A DNA stretch of 40,401 nucleotides from Bacillus sp. ISL-41 (GTDB taxonomy: Bacteria > Bacillota > Bacilli > Bacillales > Cytobacillaceae), in assembly GCF_018613235.1 (NCBI RefSeq), contig NZ_JAGGQP010000009.1:1-40401 (forward strand). The letters run 5' to 3'. The notes beneath the pieces are model-generated. The model was not told where the DNA came from, made no database searches, and saw only the letters and a list, made by a program, of their open reading frames with translations. Positions 24,596-32,900 of the stretch are shown piece by piece. How positions within the stretch are numbered: position 1 is the first letter of the stretch; the number at the start of each line of letters is the position of its first letter. Position numbers and translations under genes: made by a program.

Positions 24596-25441
24596 ATGAC
24601 TACATTAAATGACATTGCATGGGTAACCGACAGTACATCTGGACTTACTGAAGAATTCATAAAAAATAACCATATATACGTTGTGCCTTTAAGTATTATT
24701 TTTGGTGAGGAGTCTTATTTGGAAGGGGTAGATATCACTGCCGAGGATTTCTATCCAAAGCTGGCCGCATCAAAGGTCCTTCCGAAAACATCCCAGCCTG
24801 CGATCGGGGAGTTTGTGGAACTGTACCAGAAGCTTAAAGAGCAGTATAAGCATGCGATTGCGATTCACGCTTCGAGCGCTCTGACAGGTACTTTTCAATC
24901 GTCCGTCGCAGCTTCAAGCATGGTCGATTTCAAAGTCGATGTCATAGACTCTAAAATAGGTTCCTACCCACTAGGGCGCATGGTTGAAAAAGGGGTTGAA
25001 CTTCAAAAGCAAGGCAAGTCGTATACAGAAATTGTTTCCTATTTAAAAACGCTTCCTGATAAGGCCAATTTATACATGGCACCGGGAAGTTTGGAGCAGC
25101 TGCATAAGGGCGGTCGTTTATCGACCACTCAGGTGATCATCGGCAGCTTGATTAAATTAAAGCTGATTGTCAGGTTTGATGATGGCAAGGTAGTTCTTTT
25201 TGATAAAATCAGGACTGAAAAAAAGGTCAAAGAGCGCCTGTTTCAAATTCTTGAAGAAGCATCAAGCAATATTAAGGAAGCCAGTGTCATTCATGGAAAT
25301 GTAAAGGACTTGGCTGAGACTTGGCGTGCCGAACTTCAACAACGTTTCCCAGAAATATCATTTACAACAACCACTTTCAGTCCAGTGGCCGGTACACATA
25401 CAGGGCAGGGAACAATCGGGCTTGCCTGGATTAATGAATAG
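24596..25441 (+). CDS. DegV family fatty-acid-binding protein
   Basis: 281 aa, standard DegV length. IAWVTDSTSGLTEEFIKNNHIYVVPLSI opens the first domain, LPKTSQPAIGEF and HASSALTGTFQSS are the lipid-contacting motifs, and GRLSTTQVIIGSLIKLKLIVRFDDGKV and SPVAGTHTGQGTIGLAW follow. DegV/FakB proteins hold a fatty acid for phosphorylation by FakA; whether this paralogue works with FakA is not shown, as no fakA is near. ATG 24596 follows AACAGGAG by 6 nt. Single gene. Confidence 0.93.
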   Translation: MTTLNDIAWVTDSTSGLTEEFIKNNHIYVVPLSIIFGEESYLEGVDITAEDFYPKLAASKVLPKTSQPAIGEFVELYQKLKEQYKHAIAIHASSALTGTFQSSVAASSMVDFKVDVIDSKIGSYPLGRMVEKGVELQKQGKSYTEIVSYLKTLPDKANLYMAPGSLEQLHKGGRLSTTQVIIGSLIKLKLIVRFDDGKVVLFDKIRTEKKVKERLFQILEEASSNIKEASVIHGNVKDLAETWRAELQQRFPEISFTTTTFSPVAGTHTGQGTIGLAWINE

Positions 25442-25520
25442 TCGGGCAAAATAAAAGGCTGTTTCACATGATCTTTGCTTTTCGTACTTGTTCTAGAATG
25501 TCGCTAAAAAAAGGTGCCGG

Positions 25521-25628
25521 GGCTCTTTTCGAGGAGACTTCTGAATTAAGTTTTCTTTAATACTCGTAAAAACCCAGGTGCCGGTTTTATTTTTAGTTGT
25601 GAAAGAAACAAAGCTTACGAAAAGAGCC
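25521..25628. repeat. Inverted-repeat element, copy A
   Basis: Arms GGCTCTTTTCG (25521-25531) and CGAAAAGAGCC (25618-25628) flank 86 bp. The right arm extends as CAAAGCTTACGAAAAGAGCC. The left arm of the 28767-28861 element, read in reverse, is similar (CAAAGTTTGAGAAAAGAGCC). No ORF; MITE-like. Two AGGTGCCGG direct repeats lie at the left edge and inside. Confidence 0.6.
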
Positions 25629-25645
25629 TGATAAAAAAATCAAGG

Positions 25646-25681
25646 AAATCAGCCGGTTCAGGGCTGATTTCTTTTTATTGC
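25646..25681 (+). terminator. Terminator-like hairpin before the Gfo/Idh gene
   Basis: GAAATCAGCC ggttca GGGCTGATTTC followed by TTTTTATT, about 50 bp before the Gfo/Idh start. It may end degV read-through or act as a leader attenuator. Confidence 0.7.
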
Positions 25682-25728
25682 CCAGAATCATGTGTACACT
25701 TGAACTAAAAATTGGTGGGGGGATCATC

Positions 25729-26637
25729 ATGGTGAAAATTGGTGTCATTGGGTTAGGGGATATTGCCCAAAAAGCCTATCTGCCTGTTTTTGCAGAAAAG
25801 GGAGATATTGAGTTCCATCTTTATACGCGAGATCTTGCCAAGCTGAAAACCATTGGTGCTAAGTATAGGTTTTCAAAGATTCATCAAAGTCTGGATGAAC
25901 TCATTGAAAGTGGTATAAAAGGTGCTTTTGTACATAGTGCCACGGAATCACATCATGAAATTGTGAAACAATTGCTGCTGGCTGGTATACATGTGTATGT
26001 CGATAAGCCTATTGCCTATGAGTATGAAAAAGCAATGGAACTGACAGAGCTGGCTGAGGAAAAAGGCTTGATATTGATGACTGGATTTAACCGGAGATAT
26101 GCTCCGGTGTATAAAAAGCTGACTGAGTTGAAAGAACCAAATATGGTGATCATGCAGAAAAACCGGAAGGCATTGCCCGGAGAAATACGTCACTTCATTC
26201 TCGATGATTTCATTCATGTTGTCGATACACTAAGATTCTTATTTCCCTATCAAATCAAGCAGGTCAACGTGACCGGAAAGAAAAGTGGTGCGTTCTTGCA
26301 TCATGTTGTAATCCAGCTCCAGGCGGAAGAGGGAATCGCAATCGGGATCATGAACCGTGACAGCGGCGTTGTTGAAGAAAAGGTGGAGATATTCCAATCA
26401 AATGAGAAACGGACTGCCTTGAATGTCTCTGACCTTTTAGTCCAGGAAAACAGGATTGAAACAAGGCTGGGTGGAAGTGATTGGGAGCCGACACTCCACA
26501 AGCGCGGCTTTGAGCAAATTGTATTTGATTTCCTGCAGGCGGTCAGCAGCAATCAATCACCTTTAATAACGGCAAAGGATTCCCTGGAAACGCATCAAAT
26601 CTGCGAAAAAATTGTGAAAGAATTAGAGATACTTTAA
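25729..26637 (+). CDS. Gfo/Idh/MocA family oxidoreductase
   Basis: 302 aa. The N-terminal Rossmann fold (VKIGVIGLGDIAQKAYLPVFAEKG) binds NAD(P), and HVYVDKPIAYEYEKAMEL near residue 85-100 contains the family's catalytic-site Lys-Pro. A C-terminal alpha/beta domain follows (GFNRRYAPVYKKL, DDFIHVVDTLRFLFP with its His). The substrate is likely a sugar or cyclitol, but the sequence does not say. GTGGGGGG lies before the ATG at 25729. Upstream in-frame codons to 25678 overlap the terminator hairpin. Own terminator downstream. Confidence 0.9.
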   Translation: MVKIGVIGLGDIAQKAYLPVFAEKGDIEFHLYTRDLAKLKTIGAKYRFSKIHQSLDELIESGIKGAFVHSATESHHEIVKQLLLAGIHVYVDKPIAYEYEKAMELTELAEEKGLILMTGFNRRYAPVYKKLTELKEPNMVIMQKNRKALPGEIRHFILDDFIHVVDTLRFLFPYQIKQVNVTGKKSGAFLHHVVIQLQAEEGIAIGIMNRDSGVVEEKVEIFQSNEKRTALNVSDLLVQENRIETRLGGSDWEPTLHKRGFEQIVFDFLQAVSSNQSPLITAKDSLETHQICEKIVKELEIL

Positions 26638-26642
26638 TGCTA

Positions 26643-26676
26643 AAAACCCCGGTGCACGAATTGTACCGGGGTTTAG
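26643..26676 (+). terminator. Terminator after the Gfo/Idh gene
   Basis: AAACCCCGGT gcacgaattgt ACCGGGGTTT; only a short, T-poor tail follows. On the minus strand the stem leads into TTTTTAGC, so it may work better for the srrF-like transcript coming from the other side. Confidence 0.7.
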
Positions 26677-26719
26677 GTTCCAGTTAAGAAAGTATAAACT
26701 TGTTTGTAGTTAGATTAAT

Positions 26720-26805
26720 GTCCAGCTCCAGCGGCTAGCAAGTTTTCCTCCTTGAGTATTTTGCGATAAGCATCAGCTTTGATCAGCTAGAGGCCGTGCG
26801 CTTTT
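26720..26805 (+). repeat. Interspersed Bacillaceae-type repeat at the end of the srr-like operon
   Basis: Starts GTCCAGCTCCAGCGGCTAG and ends GTGCGCTTTT, the same ends as the copies at 24-145 and 28721-28758. Its right end supplies the stop codon (26804-26806) of the last operon gene. Confidence 0.55.
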
Positions 26806-28063
26806 AAAAGGATGGTTTGCCGTCTGCAGATATTTGGATAGCGTTATTCAAATAGAAGGTATTGGCATATCCCAGATCAGCAATCTTATTTATAACACCA
26901 GCTGCCCTGGCGCCAGATGCACAGTGAATGACGATGACGGCATTCTTATCTTTCGGAAGCTGGCTTGCGATAGCGGCCGGGTCGGCCAGGATCACACTGT
27001 CAGGGATATTCAGAGATCCCTTGAGAACACCGACCTTGGTTTCATCCTTCGAACGGACGTCAAGGATGAAGGCCCCGGCATTGATTTTGTTCATGAATTC
27101 CTCTGGATTGATTCCGCGGTTAACCTGGCCTTCGGCTACGTCAAAGCTTCCGCCAGAATTGGCAGTGCCGAATGTTGGCAAGGATTGGGCAGACCAGTCA
27201 GGAAGTCCTCCCGAATAGACTTTGACATTCGAATAGCCATTTTTCAGAAGTTCTTCAGCGACAGCATGGCTTTTATGGCAGCCGAATCCGCCGCAATAGA
27301 CGATCACTTCAGTTGCTTTATCTGCAGGTGCTGTTCCCAGATACTTCTGCGCGAACAGTGTATCATCTGCAAAGACCGCATTGGGGATATGTGACTCGAA
27401 ATACACCTTATACGGCCTGGCGTCAAGGATGACGAAAGGCGGCTTATCATCCCTTGATACATTGGCATCCATGATCAGCCCCTTAATATACGGAGCGGTA
27501 ACAGCCAGGTAATTGCCTGCTTTTTTCCATTCTGGCAGTCCTTCCTGGTAAACTTTAATATTTTTATAGCCTAGCTTCATTGCTTTTTGAGCTGAACTGC
27601 TGCTCAATTCACAGGTGACTCCGCCGCAGTAAAATATAAGAAGCTTATTTTTATCTTCTGGAAGCAGGGAGGCAAATTGGTCAAACTGTGAATCTGGAAT
27701 ATTGATTGCTCCATTGATATGTCCTTCATGGAAAACGGCTTCAGGACGGGAATCGACGATGACAAAGTCCCATTCCGATGGATATTGCTCGTAAGCTTTC
27801 CTCGCGGCGCTTACCTCTCCGGCGGAAGCTTTTAATCTCATCATATATTCAGTTCCAACGTAAGATAGGTTCTCCTTCAGTGGCACGGATTTTTTTTCGG
27901 GTACAGCTTCATCGCCAACCTTATAGATTGAAAGGTCTGCCTTCTGGTTAAAATCTGCAGCTGCATTCGAGACCGTTTTGGCTGAATCTCCGCCAGTACC
28001 GCAACCGGCAATGGCTATTCCGACGGTAAATATCAAACCTGCCAGTATAGTTTTCTTTACCAT
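26804..28063 (-). CDS. srrF: Triple-rhodanese lipoprotein (SrrF-like)
   Basis: 419 aa. A lipoprotein signal (MVKKTILAGLIFTVGIAIAGC) puts lipidated Cys21 outside the membrane. Three rhodanese domains follow with active Cys146 (FYCGGVTC), Cys257 (VYCGGFGC) and Cys381 (IHCASGAR). The first two loops have a second Cys five residues on, unusual for rhodaneses. It probably accepts or relays sulfane sulfur or selenium near the reductase. It is the last operon gene, 4 nt after srrD, whose end holds its GGAG site. Size and place match SrrF of B. selenitireducens (annotated rhodanese, ~45 kDa, from memory). The longer frame to 28129 overlaps srrD and lacks a signal peptide at its start. Confidence 0.8.
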   Translation of the reverse strand: MVKKTILAGLIFTVGIAIAGCGTGGDSAKTVSNAAADFNQKADLSIYKVGDEAVPEKKSVPLKENLSYVGTEYMMRLKASAGEVSAARKAYEQYPSEWDFVIVDSRPEAVFHEGHINGAINIPDSQFDQFASLLPEDKNKLLIFYCGGVTCELSSSSAQKAMKLGYKNIKVYQEGLPEWKKAGNYLAVTAPYIKGLIMDANVSRDDKPPFVILDARPYKVYFESHIPNAVFADDTLFAQKYLGTAPADKATEVIVYCGGFGCHKSHAVAEELLKNGYSNVKVYSGGLPDWSAQSLPTFGTANSGGSFDVAEGQVNRGINPEEFMNKINAGAFILDVRSKDETKVGVLKGSLNIPDSVILADPAAIASQLPKDKNAVIVIHCASGARAAGVINKIADLGYANTFYLNNAIQISADGKPSF

Positions 28064-28067
28064 GAAA

Positions 28068-28700
28068 CTATTCACTCCTTTCTTCACCAAGTTGTTCACT
28101 CCTGTATCCAAGTGCAGAGGAGTGGACAAGCTGGTTCACTATTTGTGTAATAGATATATAGAACAAGCTTGTATCCGACTTTTTCAATTCCAGGATGAAA
28201 TCGTCAAGCCAATCGAAATGGTCCGAGATAAATGATTGAATCTGATCCGATGTCCCATGTTCGAGCAAGAAAGCGAGAAACTCAAGCAGTAGGGTTAAAT
28301 GGTCTGGCATTGCCCGATATTCTTCAGGAAACTCAAGCTTGAATTGCCGGAACAGGTACTGGATATGCAGTGCAGGGTCTCCGTAGAAAAATCCTGTCTG
28401 TCTTGCAAATGAAACAGCCGCAGTGGGATCATCGGTCCATTGTTTGTAGAGTGATTCAATCGGCGGTGCGAAAGGCTCGGAAGGACCTAGAAAACAATGA
28501 ATATAGGTTTGTTTCATATTTTCAATGGAAGAAAAAGCATTTTCATAGGTTTCTTCCGTTTTTACAAATGGTGTCAGCTCTTCCAAAGCTACTCCACTCT
28601 TCAAAGCTTGATAGAGTTCAGTGGTCGGCGGCTTATAAAATTCTGCCAGCAGCAAAAGCGCATTGGACAGTCGCCGCTTTTCTTCAGTCATGGTGAACAA
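28068..28700 (-). CDS. srrD: TorD/DmsD-family chaperone (SrrD-like)
   Basis: 210 aa, helical, cytoplasmic. It belongs to the TorD/NarJ family of chaperones that fold molybdoenzymes and hold them for Tat export; MKQTYIHCFLGPSEPFAPPIESLYKQW and MPDHLTLLLEFLAFLL are the family's typical segments (E..FAPP..S.Y, PDHL..LEFL). It probably serves the SrrA-like subunit, which has a Tat leader. TTG 28700 is chosen because AAAGGGG lies 8 nt upstream; ATG 28691 is 17 nt away. The gene is separated from srrC by 255 bp that hold two repeats. Confidence 0.85.
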   Translation of the reverse strand: MFTMTEEKRRLSNALLLLAEFYKPPTTELYQALKSGVALEELTPFVKTEETYENAFSSIENMKQTYIHCFLGPSEPFAPPIESLYKQWTDDPTAAVSFARQTGFFYGDPALHIQYLFRQFKLEFPEEYRAMPDHLTLLLEFLAFLLEHGTSDQIQSFISDHFDWLDDFILELKKSDTSLFYISITQIVNQLVHSSALGYRSEQLGEERSE

Positions 28701-28720
28701 GTGATCAGCCCCTTTCCGTT

Positions 28721-28758
28721 TGTCCAGCTCCAGCGCTGGACAAGGCGCTTGCGCTTTT
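28721..28758 (+). repeat. Short copy of the interspersed repeat between srrC and srrD
   Basis: TGTCCAGC tccagc GCTGGACA is a perfect hairpin and is followed by AAGGCGCTTGCGCTTTT. It has the end motifs of the longer copies with the middle deleted. It lies about 20 bp upstream of the srrD start. Confidence 0.6.
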
Positions 28759-28766
28759 CTTTTCTA

Positions 28767-28861
28767 GGCTCTTTTCTCAAACTTTGTTGCTATTGACTAC
28801 AAAATAGGAGTGAATGACTTATGTTTCTTCACAAAATTAAAGCTTATTATGAGAAAAGAGC
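28767..28861. repeat. Inverted-repeat element, copy B, inside the srr-like operon
   Basis: Arms GGCTCTTTTCTCA (28767-28779) and TGAGAAAAGAGC (28850-28861) flank about 70 bp with no gene. The arms match copy A at 25521-25628. It lies in the srrC-srrD gap. Confidence 0.6.
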
Positions 28862-28902
28862 TTGCACACTTAATACCGAACTACAAAATGGATTTTTATC
28901 AC

Positions 28903-28928
28903 GTTAAAATCGGCTTTAGGATTTTAAC
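28903..28928 (-). other. Hairpin after srrC without a T-run
   Basis: GTTAAAATC/GATTTTAAC is a 9-bp stem about 28 bp after the srrC stop. No T-tract follows on the minus strand, so it is more likely a stability or processing stem than a terminator. Confidence 0.45.
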
Positions 28929-28955
28929 AACAATCTTTACAAAAACAGCCTTTTT

Positions 28956-30104
28956 CTACGAGGTTACATCCCCGTGCCTTTTCAGCTCTGTTGCTGGTTT
29001 GTGGTTGAGGATTCGCTCCAATAATTCACGCTGCAGGTACAGTAATGCCATGATGCCGATTCCGCCAATTATCAGGGCCCATTCAGACCAGGTTATACTG
29101 AAAAGATTGAAGGCGGTTTTTTCAGCTGGATTTTTGACGACTTTCAATGGAGTAACCTGTCCGGCTATTACCATATTGAAACGCATGAAGAAAATTCCTG
29201 TCAGGGACAGCAGACCGGCAAGCCCTAGTTTCATGGATGTAAGCTTTTGGGCTGAAACGATTAGCACAAAAGGTATGCCAACGGCCAGCGATATTTCCAA
29301 TACCCAATAGTTAAAACTTAAAGGTCCTGTCAGCAAAGCGAGCAGTGATTCATATTTACCCGGCACCTGTCCGTAGAGCCCGACGAAAGTCTTGCCGATG
29401 TAGATGATGACCATGACTCCCATCATCGACAAGCTAAGTGTCCTGAGGAACTTAACTGTTTCAAGGTTCTCACTCTTTTTCTGTTTTTCATGCAGATAGG
29501 CGCTGATAGAAGCCATTGCGATTCCTGAAAATACGGAAGTCAGAATGAAGTAAAGCGGTGATATCGGGCCGTTCCAGTACGGACGTGCAATGATGAAACC
29601 AAACAGGAACCCAATGCAAACCAGAGCGACTAAGGCAGAAGCAGCGGTCATGATGGCAAAAGGCCTGATCAAAGACTGATTGCCGCGAACGACAAACACT
29701 GTTAAGGAAACCAGCAGCATTAAATAGATCCCGTATAATGGTGCCATCCACCAAATTGGCGAGGTAAAGTTAGGTGTCAGGAAATAATGGATGAAGTTAA
29801 GCGGATTGCCTAACTCCACCAATAAAATCGCAAAACCGCTGACCAGGGAAAAGATGGCAAACATCAGCAATAATTTGCCGATTGGGATAATGGCTTTTAC
29901 ATGGAAAATATATCCCAATGCTGCGACCAGCAGCAGTCCAGTGCTGATTCCGACAAAGTATTCATACCCGGCGATCAGGATTCCCCATGGAATCTTATTT
30001 GTGGTTCCCATGGCATGTTCACCATGGATAAAAATATTGGCTGCTCCCGCCAGGCCGAAGAGAATGAAGGCTGCTGACAGAATACTCCATTTATTGATTT
30101 TCAC
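28956..30104 (-). CDS. srrC: NrfD/PsrC membrane subunit (SrrC-like)
   Basis: 382 aa with about nine hydrophobic helices. It is a PsrC/NrfD-type quinol-oxidising anchor: GYEYFVGISTGLLLVAALGYIF, ELGNPLNFIHYFLTPNFTSPIWW and the late RFNMVIAGQ motif are typical. It should take electrons from menaquinol and pass them to the ferredoxin subunit. It begins at GTG 30104, which has GGAGGTG 6 nt upstream; the in-frame GTG at 30113 is part of that ribosome site. It follows srrB after 15 nt. Size agrees with the ~43-kDa SrrC recalled from B. selenitireducens. Confidence 0.88.
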   Translation of the reverse strand: MKINKWSILSAAFILFGLAGAANIFIHGEHAMGTTNKIPWGILIAGYEYFVGISTGLLLVAALGYIFHVKAIIPIGKLLLMFAIFSLVSGFAILLVELGNPLNFIHYFLTPNFTSPIWWMAPLYGIYLMLLVSLTVFVVRGNQSLIRPFAIMTAASALVALVCIGFLFGFIIARPYWNGPISPLYFILTSVFSGIAMASISAYLHEKQKKSENLETVKFLRTLSLSMMGVMVIIYIGKTFVGLYGQVPGKYESLLALLTGPLSFNYWVLEISLAVGIPFVLIVSAQKLTSMKLGLAGLLSLTGIFFMRFNMVIAGQVTPLKVVKNPAEKTAFNLFSITWSEWALIIGGIGIMALLYLQRELLERILNHKPATELKRHGDVTS

Positions 30105-30119
30105 GAGATTCACCTCCGG

Positions 30120-30659
30120 TTATTTTTTAACATAGAAGATGCTTGGCTTCGTGCCTTTAGCTTCAAGCAATTGATAGACTTCATGTTTTGCCAGCTCCAG
30201 ATTCAGCTGGCTGTTTGGATCCTCCAGGTCTCCGAACAGCCGGACCTCGTTCATGCAGGTCGCCGAGCAGGCAGGCTGTTCGCCTTTTTCAAGCATTTCA
30301 GGACACCACCTGCATTTTTCCGGCAGGCGTTTTTCATTCAGCTGTCTTGCTTCATAAGGGCAGGCAGCCATGCAATATTTGCAGCCGATACATTTGTCAG
30401 CGTCAATTTCGACGATTCCATCCTCGCGTTTGTAAGTTGCCTGGGTTGGGCAGACAGAAACACATGGAGCATTGTCGCAATGCTGGCACTGTACTGGTAA
30501 AATCTCCATTTTTACATTCGGATAAGTTCCAGTCTCCAAAAATTCAAGTCGGTTATAGGAAACATCCTTACTAAGCTGATTGTGCGATGCACAGGCAATG
30601 TTGCACGCGTTACAGCCCGTACAGCGTTCCGGAAATACCAAAAGGCCGTATTTTGCCAT
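30120..30659 (-). CDS. srrB: Four-cluster ferredoxin subunit (SrrB/PsrB-like)
   Basis: 179 aa with four cysteine groups for four [4Fe-4S] clusters: CTGCNACNIAC near the N-terminus, CQHCDNAPCVSVCP, CIGCKYCMAACP and CRWCPEMLEKGEQPACSATC. The family is PsrB/PhsB/DmsB, the electron-transfer subunit of CISM molybdoenzymes. It has no signal peptide and would be exported by the Tat pathway as a hitchhiker with the catalytic subunit. The ATG begins 2 nt beyond the srrA stop, and the AGGAGG ribosome site lies in the srrA end. Confidence 0.92.
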   Translation of the reverse strand: MAKYGLLVFPERCTGCNACNIACASHNQLSKDVSYNRLEFLETGTYPNVKMEILPVQCQHCDNAPCVSVCPTQATYKREDGIVEIDADKCIGCKYCMAACPYEARQLNEKRLPEKCRWCPEMLEKGEQPACSATCMNEVRLFGDLEDPNSQLNLELAKHEVYQLLEAKGTKPSIFYVKK

Positions 30660-30660
30660 C

Positions 30661-32871
30661 CTAGTTGCCCTCCTTTGCCACGGTCACGACAACCTCTTGG
30701 GCCATTGTCGAGCCTGATAGAGGGTCTACCATGATTGGGATAAAATCATTAAAGTTCACGCCGACTCCGTTCGCCGTCCTGTTCTTAGGTGAAAATCCGC
30801 CATATGTGGAAGGGAGCCATACAGCTTCCGGATGAAGAAACTCGGTTACTTTTACCTGCACCTTTTTCTTGGCGATCTTGGATTGGACTATCACTGTATC
30901 TCCGGTCTTGATGCCAAGCTTCCTGGCTCTTGAAGCATTGAGCCACATATAGGTTCCCTGATACTTCTCTGATAGCTTCATCAGTTGTTCGATATTTGTT
31001 GTCATGGCATGAGAATGCCATGGCTGCTTTCCATGAATCAAGCGGAATTCATGGTCTTTATTTGGATCCGGCTCAACAAGCGGAGGAACCCAGACAGGAA
31101 TTCCAAGTTTTCCGTCAATCTTGAACAGGTCAGCAGAAAATTGGATTTTACCGGTTAGCGTAGGCAGTGCCGGTTTGCCTTTTTTCATTGGGAATCCTGG
31201 TTTGACGGTTGCCGGGAATTCTAATGTCCCTGCTTTTTTCAGCTGGCCGAATGTAATGCCGAGCGGAGCAATTGCTGCTTCTACTTCTTCTTCAATTGTA
31301 AAAGGGTACAAATCCTTATGGCCCATTGCATCGGCAATTCCCTTCAGCATGTCAAGCGTGTTCCTTGTGTCATACATCGGGTTGACGACAGGCTGGCGAA
31401 GGGCAAGCTGGGGGCTATCATGCGAAATATGTCCGGATACAGCCTGAGGATGCTCCAATCTTTCCAGATAATAATGCTCAGGCAGTATATAATCAGCCGC
31501 ATAGTAGCTTGTTTCATTCCAGTCGATGTTAATGGAAACTACCAGCTCTGCATCCTTGATCTTTTTTTGTTCTTTAGGATCCGGTGCAGTCCTGAGAGGG
31601 TTATAGTTACAAATGAATACAGCTTTAGCAAGTCCTTGTTGTACAAGTTGTGGCGTAATATGGGCGATTCCCCTTGAAGGTTCGACTGTCCGGTACTTTC
31701 CAGTTACTCCAGCCCCGTCAATGCGAGCGCCTTTTTCAGGCATATTTTCGATAGCTGGCAAGTCGAGATGTCCCAGCTGGAGGCTGGCAGAAGGCATCAA
31801 GCCGCCCTTTTCATAGAAGTTGCCGACAAGTGCATTTAGGATGATTCCCATTTGGGCCGTTTGCGTACTGTTAACATAATGGGAATGCAGTCCATGCCAG
31901 CCTGGCTCAATAAAGGCCTGCGGTGCATGTTTAGCAAAGTCTCTGGCAATTTCCCTGATTTTATCGGCTTTTATTCCCGTAATTGGTTCTGCCCATTCAG
32001 GGGAGTATTCCTTGTTCATGCGTTTGAATTCGCTGAAGCCATCCACGAATTTTTGGACAAATGTCTTATTGTAGAGATTTTCTGAGATTAATACATTTGC
32101 CATCGCAAGCCTGAAAGCAAGGTCCGTTCCCGGCCTGATGGGAATCCATTCATCTGCAATCTTCGCAATCTCTGAATACCGTGGATCGATGACGATCAAT
32201 TTGGCACCCTTTTCCTTTGCATGGGTGATGTGGTTCATGCCATTCGGGATGATTCCGCCGGCGAAATTCCTTCCTTCAAAAATCATGTATTTAGCATTTT
32301 TATGGTCACCGTTAAGGGAGGTGCCGGTCATTTGCAGCCATGCATTTGTTTTAGCGTTGAAGCAAGTGGAATACTGTGTCGTGAAGTTAGGCGAGCCGAT
32401 GGTGTCAAACAAGCGGTCGACATATGATTTCCGATGTGTGCCGTGTTCCAGCCATAACACAGAATTACCGGTATACTGCTTAACGATGCTATCAAGCTTT
32501 TCGCCGATTTCCTTGAATGCCTGGTTCCAGCTGATTGGTTCGAATTTCCCTTCACCAACCCGCTTCATCGGGCCTGTCACCCTGTCTTTAGAGTAAAGAT
32601 AAGCTGCCATTCCATGTCCGCGGGCGCAGATCCTGCCGCTTGATTTCAAGTGGATGGGGTGACCTTCGACCTTCCAGACCCGGTCGTTTTTCACATGGGC
32701 GATGATTCCACAGTAACTTGTGCAGCCATGGCAGAAGGTCGGGATCTTCTTCACGCTTTCTTCGGTTGCAGCTTTCTTATAGTCGTTGAAGCTGAAATAG
32801 GCTGGAACCGAACCTGCTGCGACAACCGTTGCTGAAGCTTTTAAAAACGTACGGCGCGATAAATTTGTCAT
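30661..32871 (-). CDS. srrA: Molybdopterin catalytic subunit, selenite/polysulfide reductase type (SrrA-like)
   Basis: 736 aa, ~80 kDa. The Tat leader has SRRTFLK at residues 5-11. One [4Fe-4S] site uses Cys47, Cys50, Cys54 and Cys82 (CHGCTSYCG...CARG). The likely molybdenum ligand is Cys170 in YSTCFNAKT, as in PsrA/PhsA. The C-terminal domain (DHEFRLIHGKQPWHSHAMTTN..., then LWLNASRARKLGIKTGDTV-like) is the cofactor-closing fold. It reduces an oxidised sulfur or selenium compound outside the membrane. Operon order and size fit the B. selenitireducens selenite reductase, but polysulfide, thiosulfate or tetrathionate are possible. ATG 32871 is preceded by AAAGGAG. Confidence 0.88.
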   Translation of the reverse strand: MTNLSRRTFLKASATVVAAGSVPAYFSFNDYKKAATEESVKKIPTFCHGCTSYCGIIAHVKNDRVWKVEGHPIHLKSSGRICARGHGMAAYLYSKDRVTGPMKRVGEGKFEPISWNQAFKEIGEKLDSIVKQYTGNSVLWLEHGTHRKSYVDRLFDTIGSPNFTTQYSTCFNAKTNAWLQMTGTSLNGDHKNAKYMIFEGRNFAGGIIPNGMNHITHAKEKGAKLIVIDPRYSEIAKIADEWIPIRPGTDLAFRLAMANVLISENLYNKTFVQKFVDGFSEFKRMNKEYSPEWAEPITGIKADKIREIARDFAKHAPQAFIEPGWHGLHSHYVNSTQTAQMGIILNALVGNFYEKGGLMPSASLQLGHLDLPAIENMPEKGARIDGAGVTGKYRTVEPSRGIAHITPQLVQQGLAKAVFICNYNPLRTAPDPKEQKKIKDAELVVSINIDWNETSYYAADYILPEHYYLERLEHPQAVSGHISHDSPQLALRQPVVNPMYDTRNTLDMLKGIADAMGHKDLYPFTIEEEVEAAIAPLGITFGQLKKAGTLEFPATVKPGFPMKKGKPALPTLTGKIQFSADLFKIDGKLGIPVWVPPLVEPDPNKDHEFRLIHGKQPWHSHAMTTNIEQLMKLSEKYQGTYMWLNASRARKLGIKTGDTVIVQSKIAKKKVQVKVTEFLHPEAVWLPSTYGGFSPKNRTANGVGVNFNDFIPIMVDPLSGSTMAQEVVVTVAKEGN

Positions 32872-32900
32872 CACTTCATACTCCTTTCTCTCATAAGCTG

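Noticed and set aside
28810-29310. 166-aa plus-strand ORF opposite the NrfD gene
   Set aside because: It is antisense to the clear NrfD membrane protein; its start has a weak AGGAG-like context inside the repeat, but no recognisable domain.
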